Assembly: GCF_003952945.1 (NCBI RefSeq)
Contig: NZ_QXGK01000022.1
Span: 1-40,582 of the forward strand
DNA from: Bifidobacterium samirii
GTDB taxonomy: Bacteria; Actinomycetota; Actinomycetes; Actinomycetales; Bifidobacteriaceae
DNA length: 40,582 bases
Direction: 5' to 3'
Shown: positions 1-8,362 of the stretch, piece by piece
Layout: each line of letters begins with the position of its first letter
Numbering within the stretch: position 1 is the first letter of the stretch
The notes under the pieces: generated by a model
Told to the model about the DNA's origin: nothing
Database searches by the model: none
Seen by the model: only the letters and a program-made list of their open reading frames with translations
Translations under genes and position numbers: made by a program

Positions 1-309
1 CTTGAGTTCTCAAACCACCACCACGTCAGCAGGGCGACACTCTAATCAAGGAGAAGAACCCCGCCGCGCTGAGCGGCAACAGATGAGTAATTTACACACC
101 CCCGGCCCCCAACGCAAATCGGGCCCGTAGAACAGGGCCAAAACCGTTGAAAACACAAGCATCCATCGGCGTGTCGCACACAGCGAAAATCGGCGAATGA
201 GAAGACCCGGCAGACCGAAGAGAACAGGATACGCCGGCAACATCGCCTATAGAGAAACGTAAGGAATGCAGGAGGGACGGCGTTCCGGACGGATACGGCG
301 GGTATACCT
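1..309. other. Left-edge region without a supported gene
   Basis: No reading frame here has a ribosome binding site or a recognisable protein, and no tRNA-like fold is visible. The only structure seen is a small GCCGC/GCGGC hairpin near 64-77. The region probably holds the promoter of the sirtuin gene that begins at 310, but no convincing -35/-10 pair was found. Confidence 0.5.
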
Positions 310-1071
310 GTGCATATGACGAAGAAGATCGCAGTACTCACCGGCGCGGGCATCTCCACGTCCGCAGGCATCCCCGACTTCCGCGGCCCCGACGGCGTGT
401 GGACCAAGCATCCCGAACAGATGAGCGTCTACGACATCGACGCGTTCCTGCACGACCAGGAGGAACGCGAATACTCGTGGCGCTGGCAGAAGGAATCCCC
501 CGTGTGGAACGCGAGGCCGGGCGCCGCCCACGCCGCACTCGTCCGCCTCGAACAGGCCGGCATGCTCACGCTCCTCGCCACGCAGAACTTCGACGCCCTG
601 CACGAGAAGGCCGGCAACACGGCCGACGTCATCGTCAACCTGCACGGCACCATCGGCACGTCGCACTGCATGCGATGCCACGCGCGCTACGATACGGCCG
701 ACATCATGGCCGCGCTCGACGAGACCCCCGACCCGCACTGCCGCAGGCGGCTGCCGTACCGAAACGACATGCCGTGCGGCGGCATCATCAAAACCGACGT
801 CGTGTACTTCGGCGAGATGCTGCCCGATGGCGCGATGGAGACGTCGATCGAACGCGTGCGCGAAGCCGACGAATTCTGGGTCATCGGGTCCACGCTCGAA
901 GTGTTCCCCGCCGCGTCGCTCGCACCCGTCGCCGCCGACGCGGGCGTGCCGATCACCATCATGAACATGGGCCGCACCCAATACGACCGTCTCGCGACCC
1001 GGCTCATCCACGACGACATCGCCGTCGCCCTCCCGCAGCTCGTCGACGAAACGATCGCCGCCGCACAGTAG
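310..1071 (+). CDS. cobB: NAD-dependent protein deacylase, SIR2/CobB family
   Basis: Cytoplasmic sirtuin that removes acyl groups from protein lysines, using NAD+ and releasing nicotinamide and O-acyl-ADP-ribose. The 253 residues match a compact bacterial sirtuin. Seen: the NAD-binding GAGIS motif (13-17) followed by GIPDFRG (20-26), TQN at 91-93, the catalytic His112 in LHGT, and four zinc ligands Cys120, Cys123, Cys144 and Cys156, so the enzyme looks intact. The GTG at 310 has a GGCGGG element 7 nt upstream; an ATG two codons later (316) is an alternative start. It is monocistronic and convergent with ilvA. Substrates cannot be read from the sequence; deacetylation of metabolic enzymes is the usual role. 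Confidence 0.93.
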   Translation: MHMTKKIAVLTGAGISTSAGIPDFRGPDGVWTKHPEQMSVYDIDAFLHDQEEREYSWRWQKESPVWNARPGAAHAALVRLEQAGMLTLLATQNFDALHEKAGNTADVIVNLHGTIGTSHCMRCHARYDTADIMAALDETPDPHCRRRLPYRNDMPCGGIIKTDVVYFGEMLPDGAMETSIERVREADEFWVIGSTLEVFPAASLAPVAADAGVPITIMNMGRTQYDRLATRLIHDDIAVALPQLVDETIAAAQ

Positions 1072-1207
1072 GGGAGTCGCCCAACCACACGAGACGAAGC
1101 GACGCAACCGGCAACGGTCGAAACCAAAACAGAAGACAACGCGCGAACAATCGAACTCCGCGCCCCAGCAGTGATGCAGCCAAACGGAAAGCGACGCGAA
1201 AAAACGA

Positions 1208-1294
1208 GCGAAGGGACGGGATATCCCGTTCCCGACCGTAGGCTTGGCCGAACGGCCTTGAGTGTGTCGGGAATGGGATATCCCGTCCCTTCGC
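1208..1294. repeat. 28-bp near-perfect inverted repeat with GGGATATCCC cores
   Basis: Arms 1208-1235 and 1267-1294 are reverse complements with one mismatch, separated by 31 nt that contain a smaller GGCCGAACGGCC palindrome. Each arm holds its own GGGATATCCC palindrome. It lies between the convergent sirtuin and ilvA genes, so it could act as a bidirectional terminator. However, it has no T-tract, ilvA has its own hairpin at 1369-1407, and the nested palindromes resemble a protein-binding site or a small mobile repeat. Confidence 0.85.
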
Positions 1295-1368
1295 GGACGT
1301 TGCACCCGTCGTATCGGATGCAATCATCCCGCCCGCAGACAACACACAATCGGCGCGCCGGAACGACA

Positions 1369-1407
1369 ACGAGGTGCCGCAACCGGGGACGGGCTGCGGC
1401 ACCTCGT
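1369..1407 (-). terminator. Hairpin downstream of ilvA
   Basis: Perfect 13-bp stem (1369-1381 with 1395-1407) around a 13-nt loop, about 45 nt beyond the ilvA stop codon. A weakly T-rich stretch follows on the minus strand. Probable ilvA terminator. Confidence 0.65.
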
Positions 1408-1453
1408 GGAACGTCAGCGGACGTCGCAATCAGCGCACAAGACGGAAAACGCG

Positions 1454-2719
1454 TCAGTAGATGCGCTTGGGCTGGAAGCCCTCCTCGCGCAGGGCGGCGA
1501 GGATGCGGTCGATGTGGTCGGGGCCGTTCGTCTCGATGGTCACGCCCAGCGACACCGCGTTCGTGTACACGCCCGACGCCTTGAACTGGTCGTGGTCGAG
1601 CGCGATCACGTTCGCGCGCTCGCGCGCCAGCAGCGACGCGACCTTGACCAGCTGGCCCGGCGTATCCGGCAGCTCCACCTCGAAGTTCATGATGCGGCCG
1701 CGCGCAATCATACCCTTCTGGATCACCGCGCCCATCGTCACCGTGTCGATGTTGCCGCCCGACATGATCGGCACCACCACATGCTCGCCGCCGGCCGATG
1801 CGAACTTGCGCGAACGCAGGTTCAGATGCTCCAATGCGGCCAGCGCCACCGCGCCCGCCGCCTCGACGACCAGCTTGTGCTTCTCCAGCATGAGCAGGAT
1901 CATCTCGTTGATGTCACGCTCCGACACCATCACCAGATCGTCCAGGAACTCGTTGAGCAGCGCGAACGTCAGATCGCCCGGACGCTTGACCGCGACGCCC
2001 TCCGCGGACGTGACGACCTGATCGGCGGGCACGACGCGGCCTGCCGCGAACGAATTGCGGAACGCGGGGCTGCCCTCCGGGATCGCGCCGATCACGCGCA
2101 CCTCGGGACGGAACGTCTTGACCGCGAGCGCCACGCCGGCGCCCAGTCCGCCGCCGCCGAGGGGGACGACGATGTCGGTCACATCGGGCAGGTCCTCGAG
2201 GATCTCGAGGCCGATGGTACCCTGGCCGCACAGGACCTCGTAGTCGTCGAACGGCGGAACGTACACCATGCCCTGTTCCTCGCTGAGCTTGGCGGCGTAG
2301 GCGGCGGCCTCGTCGAACACGTCGCCGTGGAGGACCACGTCGGCGCCGTACGCCTTGGTGGCGTCGACCTTGAGCGGCGGGGTGATCTGCGGCATGCAGA
2401 TCGTGGCCTTGGCGCCGCGTTCGCGGGCCGCGTAGGCGACGCCCTGCGCGTGATTGCCGGCGGATGCGGTGACGATGCCGCGGGCGAGCTCCTCGTCGCT
2501 CAGGGACGCGATCTTGTTGTAGGCGCCGCGGATCTTGAACGAGCCGGTGACCTGCAGGTTCTCGGGTTTGAGGAGCACGGTGTGGCCGGTCATCTCGCTG
2601 AGCGCCGGCGACTCGATGAGCTGCGTGTGGCGTGCGGTCCCCTTCAACCGCTCGGCGGCCTTCTCCAGTTCGGCCGCATGGTCACGCTGCAATGCTTTGA
2701 GGACGTCTTTCTGTTCCAT
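1454..2719 (-). CDS. ilvA: Threonine ammonia-lyase (threonine dehydratase) with ACT domain
   Basis: PLP enzyme that deaminates L-threonine to 2-oxobutanoate, the entry step to isoleucine synthesis. The 421 residues comprise a fold-type II PLP domain and a C-terminal ACT domain. Seen: the PLP lysine Lys62 in SFKIRGAYNK, the phosphate-binding loop GGGGLG at 188-193, and an ACT domain at about 340-421 beginning near GRIMNFEVELPDTPGQL. A single ACT domain and this length fit the shorter IlvA/TdcB-like type rather than the two-ACT E. coli IlvA. Allosteric control by isoleucine or valine is therefore plausible but not certain. It is monocistronic, with a terminator hairpin at 1369-1407. Confidence 0.93.
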   Translation of the reverse strand: MEQKDVLKALQRDHAAELEKAAERLKGTARHTQLIESPALSEMTGHTVLLKPENLQVTGSFKIRGAYNKIASLSDEELARGIVTASAGNHAQGVAYAARERGAKATICMPQITPPLKVDATKAYGADVVLHGDVFDEAAAYAAKLSEEQGMVYVPPFDDYEVLCGQGTIGLEILEDLPDVTDIVVPLGGGGLGAGVALAVKTFRPEVRVIGAIPEGSPAFRNSFAAGRVVPADQVVTSAEGVAVKRPGDLTFALLNEFLDDLVMVSERDINEMILLMLEKHKLVVEAAGAVALAALEHLNLRSRKFASAGGEHVVVPIMSGGNIDTVTMGAVIQKGMIARGRIMNFEVELPDTPGQLVKVASLLARERANVIALDHDQFKASGVYTNAVSLGVTIETNGPDHIDRILAALREEGFQPKRIY

Positions 2720-2732
2720 GCCTGGTAATTGT

Positions 2733-2766
2733 AAGGGGACATCCCACCGGGCGGGCGGGATGTCCC
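2733..2766 (-). terminator. Hairpin terminator downstream of the GH13 gene
   Basis: GGGGACATCCC and its exact complement GGGATGTCCCC flank a short GC-rich loop. It lies about 80 nt past the GH13 stop codon and just upstream of ilvA. The minus-strand continuation is TTACAATT, only weakly T-rich. Confidence 0.6.
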
Positions 2767-2842
2767 CTATCTTGGACGGCCTGTCAAGGGCCGGGCCGGC
2801 GGGCGGCGACCCTCAGATGTCGTCCGCCGGTACCGTCGTCGC

Positions 2843-4669
2843 CTACAGGCGGATGACGACCGCCTGCCACGGTGCGAGCTCGTGGCGGGCGAGCGAGGCG
2901 GCGACGGCGGCGTCATCGTAATTGGCGATGACCACGGCCGGTTCGATGCCGTCGGCGAGCGCGTCGACCATCGCGGCGGATTCTGCCGGCACGTCGATGG
3001 TGCGGCCGGACAGGTTGACGAGCGTCAGCAGACGCTCGCCGTCGAGTTCGCGGACGAATGTGTACGCGTGCTCGTCGTCGGCGTCGACGAGCGTCCAGGA
3101 GCCGGCGGAGACGACCGGGTTCTCGTGGCGCAGGGCGATGAGTCGCTTGTAGAACGAGTACACGGAGTCGGGGTCGTCGAATTCGCCGGCGGCGTTGATG
3201 GACGCGCAGTTGGGGTTGACGGTCAGCCACGGTTCGGTGGCGGCGTCGGGGGCGGTGAAGCCGGCGTACTTGGATGCGTCCCACTGCATCGGGGTGCGGG
3301 CGTTGTCGCGGCTGATGAGTTCCAGCGATGCCATCATCGACTCGGCGGACTGGATCTTCGCTTCCTCGACGCGCTGGCGGAACGCGTTGATGGATTCGAG
3401 GTCCTCGTACTGGTCGAGCGTCTTGAAGTGAGCGTTGGTCATGCCGAGTTCTTCGCCCTGGTAGACGTACGGGGTGCCGCGGTGCATGTGCAGGAGCAGA
3501 CCGAACGCCTTGGCGGAGCGCACGCGGGCCTCTTCGGTGGTGTCGTCGCCCCAGCGGGATACGACGCGCGGCTGGTCGTGGTTGCAGAAGAACAGGCTGG
3601 CCCAGCCGGCGTCCTTGACCGCGGCCTGCTGGTTCGCCAGCGTGCCGCGCAGCCACGGCACACGGAACGGGACCAGATCCCACTTGGAGCGGCCTTCGCC
3701 TTCGCCCATGTGGTCGAACAGGAACAGCATATCGAGCTCCTTGTTCGCCGGGTTGGTGATGTGCTCGTTGCGCTCCGGGGTGATGCCGGGCGCTTCGCCG
3801 ACCGTCAGGAAGCCGTCGCGGCCTTCGAACACTTCGCGGCGCATCTCGGCGAGGAACTCGTCCTGACGCGGACCGTCGGCGCAGAACGGGTTCGGGTTCG
3901 AGTAGCCCTCCTCGCCCACGGGCAGGTCGGCGAGTTCGGAGTCGATCTCGCCGGGCAGGCGGCCGGCGGCGTCGGTGCGCTTGGAGATGAGCGTGATCAC
4001 GTCCATGCGGAAGCCGTCGATGCCGCGATCGAGCCACCAGTTCATCATGTCGTAGACCGCGCGGCGCACGGCCGGGTTCTCCCAGTTGAGGTCGGGCTGC
4101 TTCTTCGAGAACTGATGCAGGTAGTATTCGCCGCGCTCCGGGCAATACTCCCATGCGGAGCCGCCGAAGTAGGAGCCCCACTCGTTCGGTTCGGCGCCGG
4201 GCTCGCCGGGGGTCTTGCCCGGGCGGGCGGGACGCCACCAGTACCAGTCGGCGTGTTCGTCGTCCTTGTTCTTGGACGCCTCGAACCAGGCGTGCTCGTC
4301 GGACGTGTGGTTGACGACGAGGTCCATGACGATCTTCAGGCCGCGCTTGTGCGCTTCGGCGAGCAGTTCGTCCATGTCGTCGAGCGTGCCGAACAGCGGG
4401 TCGATGTCCTGATAGTCGGAGATGTCGTAGCCGTTGTCGTCCTGCGGGGACTTGTAGACCGGGCTGAGCCACAGCACGTCGACACCCAGGTCGGCCAGAT
4501 AGTCGAGGCGGGACGTGATGCCCTTGAGGTCGCCGAAGCCGTCGCCGTTCGTGTCCTGGAACGAGCGCGGGTAGATCTGGTAGACGACGGCGTTGGCCCA
4601 CCACGGGTTCGGGGTGGCTCCGTTGGTGCGCACGGAATCCGGCAGGTCGGTCCGGTTGAAAGCAGTCAT
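2843..4669 (-). CDS. GH13 alpha-glucosidase, oligo-1,6-glucosidase type
   Basis: Cytoplasmic exo-alpha-glucosidase of 608 residues that hydrolyses short alpha-glucosides entering through the adjacent importer. Seen: an N-terminal (beta/alpha)8 barrel with DLVVNHTS (116-123), the nucleophile Asp223 in GFRMDVITL, the acid/base Glu292 in VGEAPG, and the transition-state stabiliser Asp366 in FCNHDQPR. QPDLNWENPAVR at 191-202 is typical of the oligo-1,6-glucosidase/alpha-glucosidase subfamily. The residue after the nucleophile is Val224; in this subfamily Val favours alpha-1,6 bonds, whereas Ala or Thr favours alpha-1,4. I infer preference for isomaltose-type linkages. The start has the RBS TAGGAG close upstream. 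It follows the ABC operon but is separated by a terminator, so it probably has its own promoter. Confidence 0.92.
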   Translation of the reverse strand: MTAFNRTDLPDSVRTNGATPNPWWANAVVYQIYPRSFQDTNGDGFGDLKGITSRLDYLADLGVDVLWLSPVYKSPQDDNGYDISDYQDIDPLFGTLDDMDELLAEAHKRGLKIVMDLVVNHTSDEHAWFEASKNKDDEHADWYWWRPARPGKTPGEPGAEPNEWGSYFGGSAWEYCPERGEYYLHQFSKKQPDLNWENPAVRRAVYDMMNWWLDRGIDGFRMDVITLISKRTDAAGRLPGEIDSELADLPVGEEGYSNPNPFCADGPRQDEFLAEMRREVFEGRDGFLTVGEAPGITPERNEHITNPANKELDMLFLFDHMGEGEGRSKWDLVPFRVPWLRGTLANQQAAVKDAGWASLFFCNHDQPRVVSRWGDDTTEEARVRSAKAFGLLLHMHRGTPYVYQGEELGMTNAHFKTLDQYEDLESINAFRQRVEEAKIQSAESMMASLELISRDNARTPMQWDASKYAGFTAPDAATEPWLTVNPNCASINAAGEFDDPDSVYSFYKRLIALRHENPVVSAGSWTLVDADDEHAYTFVRELDGERLLTLVNLSGRTIDVPAESAAMVDALADGIEPAVVIANYDDAAVAASLARHELAPWQAVVIRL

Positions 4670-4684
4670 CGTTGGCTCCTATAC

Positions 4685-4720
4685 GTTGTGCGGTTGTGTG
4701 GTTTGGTGGTTTGGTTGTGC
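4685..4720 (-). promoter_or_regulatory. Low-complexity CA-rich leader of the GH13 mRNA
   Basis: Just upstream of the GH13 RBS the transcript would carry a run made almost entirely of A and C in CAAACCAC/CACAACC-like units. Such a stretch cannot form stable pairs and would leave the start region open. No function is proven. Confidence 0.45.
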
Positions 4721-4788
4721 GCCCCAGCGTACCGGCGCGCGCTTTACTTTCCCATTCGCCCGATGCGCGGGTGTGGCGGAAAGAAATA

Positions 4789-4819
4789 GGGCCGGCGGGG
4801 GAGTCATCCCCGCCGGCCC
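4789..4819 (-). terminator. Intrinsic terminator of the left ABC operon
   Basis: Perfect 12-bp GC stem (4789-4800 with 4808-4819), 7-nt loop, followed on the minus strand by TATTTCTTTCC. It lies between the last permease gene and the GH13 gene. Confidence 0.85.
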
Positions 4820-4879
4820 CGGCCGGATCGATGCCATGTGGCAGAAGGCAAGCCCATCGGGCTTCCCGTTACTCCGCCC

Positions 4880-5749
4880 TTACTTCACCGCGCCGCGCAT
4901 CACGCCGCCGATCACCCACTTCTGGGCGAAGACGTAGACGATGAGCACGGGGGCCATGGCCATCAGGTAGCTGGAGAACGCCATCGGATAGTTCGACGTG
5001 AACTGGCTCTGGAACACGTACTGGGCCAGCGGGATCGTCTGGTTCGACTGGTCGGTGAGCGTGATGAGCGGCAGCAGGAAGTCGTTCCACGCCCACAGGG
5101 CGGTCAGGATCGCGATGGTCGCGTTGATCGGTCCCATCAGCGGGAAGATGATCGTCCAGAAGATGCGCCACGTGCCGGCGCCGTCGATGCGCGCGGCCTC
5201 CTCCAGCGACACCGGGATCGAGCGGATGAAGCCGATCGCGATGAACAGGTTCGTGCCCAGGCCCAGGATCGTGTACAGCACGATCAGGCCGACCTGGTTG
5301 TCCAGATGCAGCGAGCCCATCTCCTTGGCGATCGGCAGCATGATCACCGTGAACGGGACGAACATCATCGCGAGGAAGAAGTAGTACAGGAAGCGGAAGA
5401 AGCGCTTGTCCATGTTGCGGGCCACCGCGTACGCGACGAACGTGTTCGTCAGCAGCGTCAGCACGATCGCGGCCACGGTGATGATCGCCGAGTTGAGCGC
5501 GGCCTTCGGATAGTTGACCTTGTTCCACGCGTCGACGAAGTTGCCCCACTGCCAGGAGGACGGCAGGGCGAATCCGCCGGCCTCGGCGGGCGTCTTGAGC
5601 GCGGTGACGATCGTGAAGTACAGCGGGACGAGCACCGTCAGCGACAGCACCGCCACGACGGCGGTCAGCCACCAGTTGACGGTGTGGTCCTTGCGGATCT
5701 TTCCGGACGCGGCCGAATCGAGCGGCCGGGAATCAGTGGTATGCGACAT
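4880..5749 (-). CDS. Carbohydrate ABC transporter permease, MalG type
   Basis: Inner-membrane subunit of a CUT1-family sugar importer, 289 residues with about six predicted membrane segments, the first near residues 27-50. The EAA loop that docks the ATPase is visible as SLEEAARIDGAGTWRIFWTIIFP. The start codon lies 2 nt beyond the stop of the upstream permease and its AAGG-type RBS is inside that gene, so the two are translationally coupled. No ATPase gene is in the locus, so a shared MsiK/MsmK-type ATPase encoded elsewhere is expected. Substrate inferred from neighbours: alpha-glucosides or alpha-galactosides. Confidence 0.92.
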   Translation of the reverse strand: MSHTTDSRPLDSAASGKIRKDHTVNWWLTAVVAVLSLTVLVPLYFTIVTALKTPAEAGGFALPSSWQWGNFVDAWNKVNYPKAALNSAIITVAAIVLTLLTNTFVAYAVARNMDKRFFRFLYYFFLAMMFVPFTVIMLPIAKEMGSLHLDNQVGLIVLYTILGLGTNLFIAIGFIRSIPVSLEEAARIDGAGTWRIFWTIIFPLMGPINATIAILTALWAWNDFLLPLITLTDQSNQTIPLAQYVFQSQFTSNYPMAFSSYLMAMAPVLIVYVFAQKWVIGGVMRGAVK

Positions 5750-5751
5750 GA

Positions 5752-6675
5752 TCAGACCTTTTCCTTATCGCCGAAGAACTTGAGCTGGACGAACGCGAGA
5801 ACCGCGAGGACGATGAAGAACGTGACCGCGTTGGCCATCTGGTACGAGTATTCGCCGTTGCCCAGGCCGTTCTTGAAGATCAGGTAGGAGACGGTCTCCG
5901 TCTTGGAGTCGGGGCCGCCGCCGGTGAGCGCGACGATCTGGTCGAACGCGCCCAGCGAGTTCTTCAGGCTGAGCACCATGTTGATCGTGAAGAACGGGCC
6001 GATCAGCGGGAACGTGATCTGCCAGAAGTTCTGCCACGCGTTCACGCCGTCGATCGCGGCCGCCTCGTACACCTCGGTGTCGATGGTCTGCAGGCCGGCC
6101 AGGTACAGCAGCGTCGAATACGCGGTGCCCTGCCAGACCGACAGGAACACGATCGGGATCCACGCCAGATCGGGGTTGGAGATCAGCGACGTCGACAGCC
6201 AGTCGATGCCCAGCGCCTGGCCGAGCGCCGGCAGCGGCGTCATGAAGATGTACTTGAACACGTAGCCGATGACCAGCACCGACAGGGTGTACGGGATGAA
6301 GAAGATCGCACGGAACGCGTTCTTGAACGCGATGCGCGAGTTGAGCAGCACCGCCAGCACCATGCCGATCATGTTCGTGCCGATGGTGATGAGCACCGCG
6401 ATGAAGATCGTGAACAGGTAGGCGTGGCCCACGCGCGAATCCTGGAACATCGCGATGTAGTTCTTGATCCCGATGAAATCCCACGAGCCGTAGCCCTGCG
6501 AGTTGGTCAGCGAGTAGAACGCGCCCTGCAGGAACGGCCAGTACAGGAACACGCACACGAGGATCGCGGCGGGCACGGTCATCCAGTAGAACGCCGGATC
6601 GACCTTGCGCGACGAGTAGCGGGACACCTTCCGCTTGGAGGACCGGCCGCGGCCGGCATCGTTGGCGTTTGTCAT
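5752..6675 (-). CDS. Carbohydrate ABC transporter permease, MalF type
   Basis: Partner permease of the same CUT1 importer, 307 residues, with a basic Ser/Arg/Lys-rich cytoplasmic N-terminus and about six membrane segments. The EAA loop reads EVYEAAAIDGVNAWQNFW. I place the start at the ATG at 6675 because GGGAGG lies about 5 nt upstream. A GTG at 6690 would overlap the stop codon of the binding-protein gene and lacks that spacing. The gene begins 11 nt after the binding-protein stop, consistent with one transcript. Confidence 0.92.
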   Translation of the reverse strand: MTNANDAGRGRSSKRKVSRYSSRKVDPAFYWMTVPAAILVCVFLYWPFLQGAFYSLTNSQGYGSWDFIGIKNYIAMFQDSRVGHAYLFTIFIAVLITIGTNMIGMVLAVLLNSRIAFKNAFRAIFFIPYTLSVLVIGYVFKYIFMTPLPALGQALGIDWLSTSLISNPDLAWIPIVFLSVWQGTAYSTLLYLAGLQTIDTEVYEAAAIDGVNAWQNFWQITFPLIGPFFTINMVLSLKNSLGAFDQIVALTGGGPDSKTETVSYLIFKNGLGNGEYSYQMANAVTFFIVLAVLAFVQLKFFGDKEKV

Positions 6676-6686
6676 GGTTGCCTCCC

Positions 6687-8024
6687 TCACTTCCGGAAGT
6701 TCCTGGCTTCGATCTTGTCGTATTCGGTCTGCATGCTGTCGAGGAACCGGCCGGTGTCGCCGCTCGTGATCAGCGTCTGCAGGAAGCCGGCGATGTTGAT
6801 GCTCGACGGCACGTAATGGTCGCAGAAGTCGGTCAGTCGGCCGGCCTGATAGAAGTCGAGCACGCCTTCGAGCGCATCGTTGCCCACGTACGTCTCCTTG
6901 TACGGGGAGAACGAGGACTGCGCCTTCGAATAGTCCTTGACGTTCTCGTCGTTCATCAGGAAGTCGACGAACTCGCGGGCCTCGTCATAGTGCTTCGTAT
7001 GCGCGCCGATGGTGAGCATCACGTCGTCGCCGGCGGTCAGCAGCTGCTCGTCGGCGTCGTCGGTGGCCGGCATCTGCGCGAACCGCAGCTTGATGTCCTC
7101 GTCGATGAGCCGCACCTGCGGGATCGCGTACGTGCCCAGCGGCAGGATCGCGGCCTTGCCGGCGGCGAAGTCCTGCGTCGCCTGCTGGTAGGTGACGGCC
7201 GGGTTCGCCTGCACGTAGTTCTGGTAGATCTCGACCAGCTGGTCGCTGACCGTCGTCCACAGGTCGTCGAACGTCTTGGAGCCGTCCTTGAGCGACACGT
7301 ACTCGCTTTCCGGCACGAGCGTCGAGTTGAGCGACGACAGCGGCGCCTGCAGGGTCCACGGGTCGGCGGTCGACGCCTCGACCGGGGTGATGCCCTTGCT
7401 CTTGAAGCGTTCCAGCAGTTCGATGAACTCGCTCCACGTGGTCGGCGGGTTGTACGGATCCTCGCCGGCCGCCTCCCACACGTCCACGTTGATGATGTAG
7501 CCGGACGCGTTGCCCGAATACGGGATCGCGTACAGGCGCTTCTTCGCCGGATCGGTGGTCTGCACCAGGCTCTTGGCGATGTTCACCATGCCCGGGTTAA
7601 GCTCGTCGACGATCGGGTCGTCGGTGAAGTCGTGGAACACGCCCGCCTCGGCCAGCAGGCCGAACGTGATCGCGCCGTTGACGGTGATGACGTCGGGTTC
7701 GCGGTTCTTCACCAGTCGCGTGCGCAGATCGGTGTCGGCGTCGGACGAGTTGTTGACGTTCACCTTGATGTTCTGATGGGTCTTCTCGAACTCGCGGGCC
7801 TTGGCGGTGAACCAGGCCGCGGCCTCGGACTTGTACTGGAAGAAATCCAGCGTGACGGTGCCGGCCGTGTCGGCACCGCAACCGGCCAGGCCCAGACCGA
7901 CGGCGAGCGCGCAGCAGGCGGCGGACGCGCGCGTCAGCAGCGACTTCAGCCGCGGGCCGCGCGGACCGCGCAGGCGATGCGCGGCGCCCGGATCATGCCG
8001 GTCGATGGGGGAATCGCATTTCAT
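6687..8024 (-). CDS. Sugar ABC transporter substrate-binding lipoprotein
   Basis: Extracellular solute-binding protein of family 1, 445 residues, which captures sugar for the two downstream permeases. The start is the ATG at 8024, with AAGGAG about 8 nt upstream; the frame stays open further upstream but without a better site. The N-terminus is unusually long and Arg-rich (HRLRGPRGPRLK at 16-27) before the hydrophobic segment and the lipobox LAGC, whose Cys49 would be lipidated. The mature part has the typical TLDFFQYKSEAAAWF start and an Asn/Asp-rich binding-protein pattern. First gene of the operon; its promoter faces the ROK gene. Confidence 0.93.
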   Translation of the reverse strand: MKCDSPIDRHDPGAAHRLRGPRGPRLKSLLTRASAACCALAVGLGLAGCGADTAGTVTLDFFQYKSEAAAWFTAKAREFEKTHQNIKVNVNNSSDADTDLRTRLVKNREPDVITVNGAITFGLLAEAGVFHDFTDDPIVDELNPGMVNIAKSLVQTTDPAKKRLYAIPYSGNASGYIINVDVWEAAGEDPYNPPTTWSEFIELLERFKSKGITPVEASTADPWTLQAPLSSLNSTLVPESEYVSLKDGSKTFDDLWTTVSDQLVEIYQNYVQANPAVTYQQATQDFAAGKAAILPLGTYAIPQVRLIDEDIKLRFAQMPATDDADEQLLTAGDDVMLTIGAHTKHYDEAREFVDFLMNDENVKDYSKAQSSFSPYKETYVGNDALEGVLDFYQAGRLTDFCDHYVPSSINIAGFLQTLITSGDTGRFLDSMQTEYDKIEARNFRK

Positions 8025-8050
8025 TCGTTGACTCCTTAACTCTCGATGGG

Positions 8051-8070
8051 CCGCGGCTTCAGCGCCGCGG
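8051..8070. promoter_or_regulatory. CCGCGGC/GCCGCGG inverted repeat
   Basis: Two 7-bp arms 6 nt apart, about 27 bp upstream of the binding-protein start. It may be a 5' UTR hairpin or an operator half of the divergent promoter region. Confidence 0.4.
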
Positions 8071-8102
8071 ACGCACATCCGACGATAGGATCGGCCGGTT
8101 TT

Positions 8103-8162
8103 CATTCCAAGTCGTGCGGGCCTCGAATGCCAAGGAAAATAAAACTGGGGTATTTTGGAATG
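8103..8162. promoter_or_regulatory. Putative operator region with TTCCAA/TTGGAA elements
   Basis: The divergent region between the binding-protein and ROK genes holds an exact 8-bp inverted pair, CATTCCAA at 8103-8110 and TTGGAATG at 8155-8162. A related ATGCCAAGGAAAA sits between them, and AAAATA/TATTTT arms surround 8136-8156. Related CAAGGAAA and TTCCAAG strings recur upstream of the alpha-galactosidase (11965-12015). I infer these are binding sites for the local ROK regulator. Confidence 0.4.
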
Positions 8163-8362
8163 CAGGGCAACAAAAACCGCGCCGGAGCCACGGGTTGCGC
8201 ACGGAAATCCCCATCAGATGCGATCCGTCACGGCTTCCGCCCGGCTCCCGCTCGACGATGGGCGGCGGCGCGCCGCATCCCCGCGCGGGGTCGCGATGCG
8301 CGCGCCCCGGCGACGATCCGACGGCGACACGACGACAGTACGACGATGATACGAGGTGAGGC

